Positions 20,310-24,157 of a DNA stretch of 24,157 bases are shown piece by piece (the stretch's first letter is position 1; every line of letters starts with the position of its first letter). The stretch spans positions 17,357-41,513 of the IMG/VR virus record IMGVR_UViG_3300000116_000049; one strand, written 5' to 3'. The notes beneath the pieces are model-generated. The model was not told where the DNA came from, ran no database searches, and was given only the letters and a program-made list of their open reading frames with translations. The stretch is from a virus. The translations under genes were made by a program, and so were the position numbers.

Positions 20310-20515
20310 TAAAGTTTAAACACAAGGAAACTGGAGAAACGATAACTGTTTCCCAGGTCAGAACCTATATCAATAGCGATGGGTCAAAAAGAAACGTAGA
20401 TCTCACGAACAAATATGACCTCGATGAATATGACGAAGTAAAAGAAAAGACTGACTATAAGTCTATTCATTGCACTCAAGCACCTAACGATAAAAAAAAT
20501 TGGAGCCTGAGATAA
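20306..20515 (+). CDS. Small early/middle protein, function unknown
   Basis: 69 residues, charged and mostly beta at the N-terminus (IKFKHKETGETITVSQVRTY). Then comes DGSKRNVDLTNKYDLDEYDE and a Lys/Asn-rich end. It starts in the ATGA overlap with the PD-(D/E)XK gene and is the last gene before the terminator at 20541. No family recognised. Confidence 0.55.
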   Translation: MIKFKHKETGETITVSQVRTYINSDGSKRNVDLTNKYDLDEYDEVKEKTDYKSIHCTQAPNDKKNWSLR

Positions 20516-20526
20516 TTAAGATAATT

Positions 20527-20537
20527 TTGTATCTTCG
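20527..20537 (+). promoter_or_regulatory. Possible promoter -7 box before the reductase gene
   Basis: TTGTATCTTCG contains a seven-of-eight match to TAnnTTTG-type boxes and nearly equals the early promoter string TTGTATCATTG at 8538-8548. A -33 TTG is not found at the normal spacing. Transcription from here would pass through the terminator hairpin at 20541, so attenuation is conceivable. Confidence 0.35.
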
Positions 20538-20540
20538 ATC

Positions 20541-20563
20541 AGCCCCAGAGATGGGGCTTTTTT
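20541..20563 (+). terminator. Intrinsic terminator between the operon and the reductase gene
   Basis: AGCCCC (20541-20546) pairs with GGGGCT (20553-20558) across the loop AGAGAT, followed directly by a run of T residues (20558-20563). It lies between the stop at 20515 and the ATG at 20585. It should end most transcripts from the replication operon before the reductase gene. Confidence 0.8.
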
Positions 20564-20584
20564 AACCTTAAAAACTTTTAAAAT

Positions 20585-22489
20585 ATGACACCAATTACTT
20601 ATCGGCCTGAGGACATTCCTTGGGGTGAAGTGGGATACGTGACTTACAAACGTACCTATGCCAGACCTACAACAAAAGGACAGACAGAAGAGTGGGAAGA
20701 CACAGTAGATAGAATAATGCAGGCGGCAAATAAGCAATTGGATTGTGGATTTAATGAACAAGAAGTAGAAGAATTTAAGGGGTACATGATGAACCTTAAA
20801 GGAACGGTAGCAGGACGGTTCTTATGGCAGTTAGGTACCAAGACAGTGGACACATTAGGTCTGCCATCATTGCAGAATTGTGCGTTCACAGTTATCGATG
20901 AGCCAATACGGCCTTTCACTTGGGCATTTGAAATGCTCATGCTAGGCTCTGGTGTCGGGTATAACATTCAAAGAGAGCACGTATATCAATTGCCTAAGGT
21001 TAAAAAGAAAGTTAAGGTCACACGATCAGATGTAAACGATGCAGACTTCATTGTACCTGACAGCAGAGAAGGATGGGTCGAGTTACTAAAGCGGACGCTA
21101 GAGGCGTCCTTTGTCACAGGAGAATCATTCACCTATGCTACTCACTTAATACGCGCTAAGGGTTCTTTAATTAAGGGATTCGGTGGTGTTGCTTCAGGGG
21201 CAGAAGACCTAGCAAAAGGAATGACCTTGATCAATGAAGTATTGAATACTCGTTCAGGAAAAAGACTACGATCTGTGGATGCATTAGATGTAATGAATAT
21301 CATAGGTATGGTTGTTGTTTCTGGTAACGTAAGGCGATCTGCTCAGATTGCTATCGGTGATCATGATGACTTAGAATATTTAAGAGCAAAGCGTTGGGAT
21401 CTTGGAAACATACCCAACTGGAGAGCCATGAGTAATAACTCAGTAGCCTGTGACGATACCGACTCATTACCTGAAGAGTTCTGGGAAGGATACAAAGGAA
21501 ATGGTGAGCCGTATGGTCTTATCAATCTCGCTACAGCCAGGAAGATGGGAAGAACAGGAGAGCATCAATACCCTGACCCAGATGTGATGGGCTTTAATCC
21601 ATGCGCTGAACAATCATTGGCCGACAAAGAGACTTGTTGTTTGTCAGAGATCTACCTACCCAACATAGAGAACGAAGAAGAATTGAAGAAGGTTGCTACA
21701 TACCTATACAGGATATCAAAGCACAGTCTATCTATTAAGTGTTCATTAAAAGAAACAGAAGCCATCGTACATAAGAATATGAGGATGGGAATTGGAGTGA
21801 CGGGGTATCTTCAGGCTAGTGACGAACAAAGGTCATGGCTATCTGATACATATCTATACTTGCGTAAGTATGACCAGGAGTATTCTGATATCAAAGGATG
21901 GAATAGATCCATTAAGTTAACGACGGTTAAGCCGTCGGGGACATTGTCTTTGCTTGCGGGAGTTACTCCAGGAGCACACCCAGGATACAGTACGTTCTTT
22001 ATACGTCGTATAAGGATGGCTAGTAATTCACCTTTGATTGATGTTGCTCGCGGCAACGGCTTCGATGTAGAGTACGTTCAAAACTTTGACGGAACCGAAG
22101 ACCACCAGACTATGGTTGTTTCATTTCCTTGCAGGTTCCCATCAAGAACTATGGTAGCCAGTGACCTCAGCGCGGTTGATCAGTTAGGAGTTATACAAAG
22201 ACTCCAAAGAGAGTGGAGCGATAACGCTGTGTCTGTAACCATTTACTATAGGCTAGAAGAATTAGAAGGTATCAAGGATTGGTTAAGTGTTAATTACATT
22301 AACGTAAAGACTGTATCGTTTTTATTACACAACGATCACGGCTTTGCCCAGGCCCCCTTCGAAGAGATAGACGAGGCAACATACCTAGACATGAAGTCAA
22401 AGACAACACCTATCGTAAGCATTGGTCAATTGAATATGGAAGATATTGAACTAGCAGATTGTGATACAGGAGCATGTCCAGTAAGGTAG
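20585..22489 (+). CDS. nrdJ: Class II (adenosylcobalamin-dependent) monomeric ribonucleotide reductase
   Basis: 634 residues. The enzyme reduces ribonucleoside triphosphates to deoxy forms, raising dNTP for phage DNA synthesis. Residues match Lactobacillus leichmannii RTPR (739 residues): Cys99 in LQNCAF for Cys119, NPCAEQ with Asn338, Cys340 and Glu342 for Asn406, Cys408 and Glu410, Cys351 for Cys419, and the C-terminal CDTGACPVR (Cys626, Cys631) for the shuttle pair Cys731 and Cys736. The spacing of each pair is the same. SGNVRRSAQIAIGD and TLSLLAGVTPGAHPG are further family segments. It is about 105 residues shorter than the reference, mostly within loops or the cobalamin-region. It depends on host B12 or uptake; no B12 gene is in the window. 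Confidence 0.92.
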   Translation: MTPITYRPEDIPWGEVGYVTYKRTYARPTTKGQTEEWEDTVDRIMQAANKQLDCGFNEQEVEEFKGYMMNLKGTVAGRFLWQLGTKTVDTLGLPSLQNCAFTVIDEPIRPFTWAFEMLMLGSGVGYNIQREHVYQLPKVKKKVKVTRSDVNDADFIVPDSREGWVELLKRTLEASFVTGESFTYATHLIRAKGSLIKGFGGVASGAEDLAKGMTLINEVLNTRSGKRLRSVDALDVMNIIGMVVVSGNVRRSAQIAIGDHDDLEYLRAKRWDLGNIPNWRAMSNNSVACDDTDSLPEEFWEGYKGNGEPYGLINLATARKMGRTGEHQYPDPDVMGFNPCAEQSLADKETCCLSEIYLPNIENEEELKKVATYLYRISKHSLSIKCSLKETEAIVHKNMRMGIGVTGYLQASDEQRSWLSDTYLYLRKYDQEYSDIKGWNRSIKLTTVKPSGTLSLLAGVTPGAHPGYSTFFIRRIRMASNSPLIDVARGNGFDVEYVQNFDGTEDHQTMVVSFPCRFPSRTMVASDLSAVDQLGVIQRLQREWSDNAVSVTIYYRLEELEGIKDWLSVNYINVKTVSFLLHNDHGFAQAPFEEIDEATYLDMKSKTTPIVSIGQLNMEDIELADCDTGACPVR

Positions 22490-22716
22490 AGTTAGAAGAA
22501 CTGATCAATAATGATCCGTTATCTCAGCGCATTGTAGACCTAAAGGTTGGTGAGAAGTTACCAATTAAAGACCCTAAGGCCATACAAAAGATTAAGGAAG
22601 TCAATGAGTCCATGCTCATTGGCTATGCCTTAGATGTAAACCAGGAGAATATGACTATAGAAAAGATTCGTCCAACTGCTGCTGAAACTTTGCTTAGGTT
22701 CTATGGACTGGATTGA
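22474..22716 (+). CDS. Small protein coupled to the reductase, function unknown
   Basis: 80 residues, overlapping the reductase end by 16 bases. It opens SSKVELEELINNDPLSQRIV, then DLKVGEKLPIKDPKAIQKIK, a NESMLIGYALDVNQENMTIE strand-helix-strand part, and a short helix at the end. It may be a small partner protein or thioredoxin-linked helper, but it lacks a CxxC pair, so a redox role is not supported. No family recognised. Confidence 0.6.
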   Translation: MSSKVELEELINNDPLSQRIVDLKVGEKLPIKDPKAIQKIKEVNESMLIGYALDVNQENMTIEKIRPTAAETLLRFYGLD

Positions 22717-22819
22717 AGAACTATATTACAAGAGAATGTGGTTAACTGAATCTGAAGATTCTTCTAAGACCTTCAGCACCGAGACCAAAGAGCAAGAGGA
22801 AGAACGACCACTTATATAA
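22703..22819 (+). CDS. Possible 38-residue peptide overlapping an antisense gene
   Basis: The frame starts within the end of the previous gene (22703) and reads MDWIEELYYKRMWLTESEDS and then a Glu-rich tail. The last 26 codons are antisense to the 3' end of the minus-strand spanin-like gene (78-base overlap). That gene codes for a Leu/Phe-rich membrane helix there, whose antisense naturally reads as Glu and Lys, so the tail may be only a shadow. The opening residues are outside the overlap and look plausible. Confidence 0.35.
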   Translation: MDWIEELYYKRMWLTESEDSSKTFSTETKEQEEERPLI

Positions 22820-23182
22820 TTTGTGATACCATTTTTCTCTTTCGTGGTACACTATTTTTTCTATAGGAACTTCAACCGTCCTCACTATGGTATCGGACTC
22901 ACAACCTCCATCGATTATAAGGGTGTCGTAACTCCGCATAATCTTTACTCGGAAGTTGTTCTTTACGATCTCTATTGTATCTACTTTTGAGATGGTGACC
23001 GTATCCAATACAGCAGTCGGGTTTGTCACAACCGTGTCCAAGACAACTACGGTATCCTGAACTAGAATTGTTGGGTCTTTTTTGATCGCTCTCTGGAGAT
23101 GCCATTGTGTACTACAGCCTGTTGTTAAACATATCAACAACAAAGTTAAGAAAAGTATTACACTTAGTACAGAACATTTCAT
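22742..23182 (-). CDS. Candidate unimolecular spanin (lipoprotein with C-terminal membrane helix)
   Basis: 146 residues. The N-terminus is a lipoprotein signal peptide: MKCSVLSVILFLTLLLICLT, then TGC with the modified Cys23. The middle is beta-rich and full of Asp-Thr-Val strands (VVVLDTVVTNPTAVLDTVTI). The end has a membrane helix (YKWSFFLLLFGLGAEGL) and a basic tail. One protein with an outer-membrane lipid anchor and an inner-membrane helix is the layout of the u-spanin of phage T1 (gp11), which fuses the two membranes in the last step of lysis. The place after the holin-like gene agrees. The lipobox -3 residue is Thr rather than Leu. Confidence 0.68.
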   Translation of the reverse strand: MKCSVLSVILFLTLLLICLTTGCSTQWHLQRAIKKDPTILVQDTVVVLDTVVTNPTAVLDTVTISKVDTIEIVKNNFRVKIMRSYDTLIIDGGCESDTIVRTVEVPIEKIVYHEREKWYHKLYKWSFFLLLFGLGAEGLRRIFRFS

Positions 23183-23484
23183 TTCCTGGACAAATTGTAT
23201 AATCTTTCGTCAATTTTTTTAAGGCTAGAGTTTATATTTTCAATATCGGCTTTTGTCTCCAGGATAGCGTTATCAATTATCTCTGTCTGGAGCCGGAACA
23301 TCTCAGCAGAAACAGGTGCTTCGGGTAATAACTTAGCCTGCTCGATATCTTGTTTTATCATAGTATAACCAGAGGCCGCTACCGCTACAGTCATTCCTAT
23401 CGCAACAAGAGACTTAATACTAATTCCCATTACTCTATCTTCTCCAAACGAATCTAACATATCTATAGGTGATTTTTTTCTCAT
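23179..23484 (-). CDS. One-TM coiled-coil protein of the lysis cassette
   Basis: 101 residues from MRKKSPIDML, chosen because its ATG overlaps the stop of the holin-like gene as ATGA. Its own stop overlaps the spanin-like ATG. It has one hydrophobic segment (SIKSLVAIGMTVAVAASGYT) near residue 30, followed by a Gln/Lys/Ile-rich coiled coil (RLQTEIIDNAILETKADIEN, SSLKKIDERLYNL). A tail-anchor or i-spanin-like layout (N-terminal helix and periplasmic coiled coil) or an anti-holin is possible; no named family is recognised. Confidence 0.62.
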   Translation of the reverse strand: MRKKSPIDMLDSFGEDRVMGISIKSLVAIGMTVAVAASGYTMIKQDIEQAKLLPEAPVSAEMFRLQTEIIDNAILETKADIENINSSLKKIDERLYNLSRK

Positions 23485-23705
23485 TTTTTCTGTGAGAATT
23501 TTTCTAATCCAGAGATGCCAAAGCACCCCAATGTAATAAATAGGAAACTGTTATAGATGAACTCATTAACTACTAAGTCCTTCCCACACCATCCTGTTAT
23601 GATGTCAATTAACATTACCAAAATCATAATGGCAAATGAAATAAATCCGACTACGGACTTTTCATTGATGTCATTATCGTCTTTAAAAATATCTGTGAAT
23701 CCCAT
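23481..23705 (-). CDS. Two-TM holin-like protein
   Basis: 74 residues from MGFTDIFKDDND; a GTG at 23723 would add six residues but covers the -7 box. Two membrane helices are visible: KSVVGFISFAIMILVMLIDI (about residues 16-35) and FIYNSFLFITLGCFGISGLE (about 48-67), with a short link GWCGKDLVVNE. Two helices with a charged N-terminus fit a class II holin, which opens the inner membrane to let the amidase reach the wall. I recall similar proteins in flavobacterial phages. It begins the three-gene lysis cassette linked by ATGA overlaps. Confidence 0.68.
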   Translation of the reverse strand: MGFTDIFKDDNDINEKSVVGFISFAIMILVMLIDIITGWCGKDLVVNEFIYNSFLFITLGCFGISGLEKFSQKK

Positions 23706-23709
23706 ACTA

Positions 23710-23717
23710 CAAAGGTA
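23710..23717 (-). promoter_or_regulatory. -7 box TACCTTTG, four bases before the holin-like start
   Basis: The minus strand reads TACCTTTG-TAGT-ATG, perfect TAnnTTTG with the same four-base gap as before the amidase and the 6930 gene. A TTG is found 15 bases upstream, which is shorter than the usual 17-20. Transcription could begin at the ATG itself. Confidence 0.45.
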
Positions 23718-23748
23718 ATACACTAATTATACCAATGCGTTAGTGAAA

Positions 23749-24157
23749 TTAATTGTCTAACTTTTTCTTTATCCTTTCATAGATGCCCAATAGGTTCTTC
23801 TGCTGCCTGTTTCTCTGTTCATAAAGATTGTCCAATCTGTTTTGATATATCTCTTTTCTATTTTCTATGACTGATGGAGATAGATTTAATGTAGAAAGAT
23901 TTTCTAGTGCCTCTTTAACTTTTTTAATTTGTTTTGAAATCTTACCCATAGATCCCTTCGAAGATGTAACACTTCTTCTAAAGCCTTCTAACTGACTCAA
24001 GACTGGATCTGTCTTGTTGTCTTTATACCTTTTGTTGTACGTTCTTAATTGGTCTTGCATGGTAAGCCACTCGTCATACACCACAAATTGATTAGGCTTC
24101 CTTATAAAAGACCTTACGATAGGTATTTGATTAATCTTCACCTGATCCTCTATGTTT
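23749..24157 (-). CDS. C-terminal end of a large phage protein, cut by the window edge
   Basis: The frame is open to the right edge, so at least 135 residues of a longer protein lie here. A GTG at 24141 is an alternative start, but codons before it (NIEDQ) are open too. The visible part begins with IPIVRSFIRKPNQFVVYDEW and then a long charged coiled coil (GSMGKISKQIKKVKEALENL, EQRNRQQKNLLGIYERIKKK). It recalls the end of large polyvalent or internal virion proteins of phages, which have a similar 'PIVRSFxxKP' entry to a helical tail. That is a weak match. It is followed by the lysis cassette. Confidence 0.6.
   Translation of the reverse strand, partial: NIEDQVKINQIPIVRSFIRKPNQFVVYDEWLTMQDQLRTYNKRYKDNKTDPVLSQLEGFRRSVTSSKGSMGKISKQIKKVKEALENLSTLNLSPSVIENRKEIYQNRLDNLYEQRNRQQKNLLGIYERIKKKLDN

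Overview
The window looks like a large part of a tailed double-stranded DNA phage (Caudoviricetes) infecting a Bacteroidota host, probably an aquatic one. The phage signs are a large terminase fragment, a T7-lysozyme-like amidase, a holin-like/spanin-like cassette, a fibre-like virion protein and a replication and recombination operon. The host guess rests on a BT4734/VirE-type primase fused to a DnaB-like helicase, AT-rich leaders with almost no Shine-Dalgarno sequences, and several matches to the Bacteroidota -7 promoter box TAnnTTTG. I see no rRNA, tRNA, CRISPR array, integrase, transposase or insertion sequence.

Layout. (1) 1-3189, minus strand: a packaging and virion block. It runs from a Ser/Thr-rich fibre-like protein through small unknowns and a possible GroES-like beta-barrel to a candidate small terminase and the large terminase, which is cut by the left edge. 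(2) 3200-4347, plus strand: a two-gene island with a winged-helix protein and a GT-A-like glycosyltransferase. (3) 4354-7374, minus strand: a YkgJ-type Cys-rich protein, a SAM methyltransferase, an unlisted 34-residue membrane peptide, two very basic phage proteins and the amidase. (4) 7390-7719, plus: an HNH endonuclease. (5) About 7757-8516: a long non-coding region rich in dyads that separates the divergent gene blocks. It is followed by a repeat-containing promoter for the plus-strand block. (6) 8598-13850: about twenty small early genes, mostly unknown, including an HhH-GPD glycosylase-like protein, a paralogous pair sharing a SWxxLMP module, and several peptides of 41-56 residues. (7) 13886-20515: the replication and recombination operon. 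It holds an ERF-like annealing protein, a RecE-like exonuclease, an SSB-like small protein, a DnaA domain IV-like protein, the primase-helicase, a RusA resolvase, a GT-B-like glycosyltransferase and a PD-(D/E)XK protein. (8) 20585-22716: a compact class II (B12-dependent) ribonucleotide reductase behind its own terminator and possible promoter. (9) 24157-22742, minus: the end of a large protein, then a lysis cassette of holin-like protein, a one-TM coiled-coil protein and a candidate unimolecular spanin.

How it fits together. The plus strand carries takeover, nucleotide supply, replication and recombination. The minus strand carries packaging, virion and lysis functions. Most neighbouring genes overlap by ATGA or GTGA, which suggests translational coupling. 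Three minus-strand genes (holin-like protein, amidase and a basic protein) have a TAnnTTTG box exactly four bases before ATG, a geometry that would give leaderless mRNAs. The most interesting unexplained items are that start-site pattern, two related structured intergenic elements (9232-9266 and 10578-10628), the dyad-rich region before the early promoter, the glycosylase-like early protein, and the overlapping frames around an A9 run at 15694-15702.
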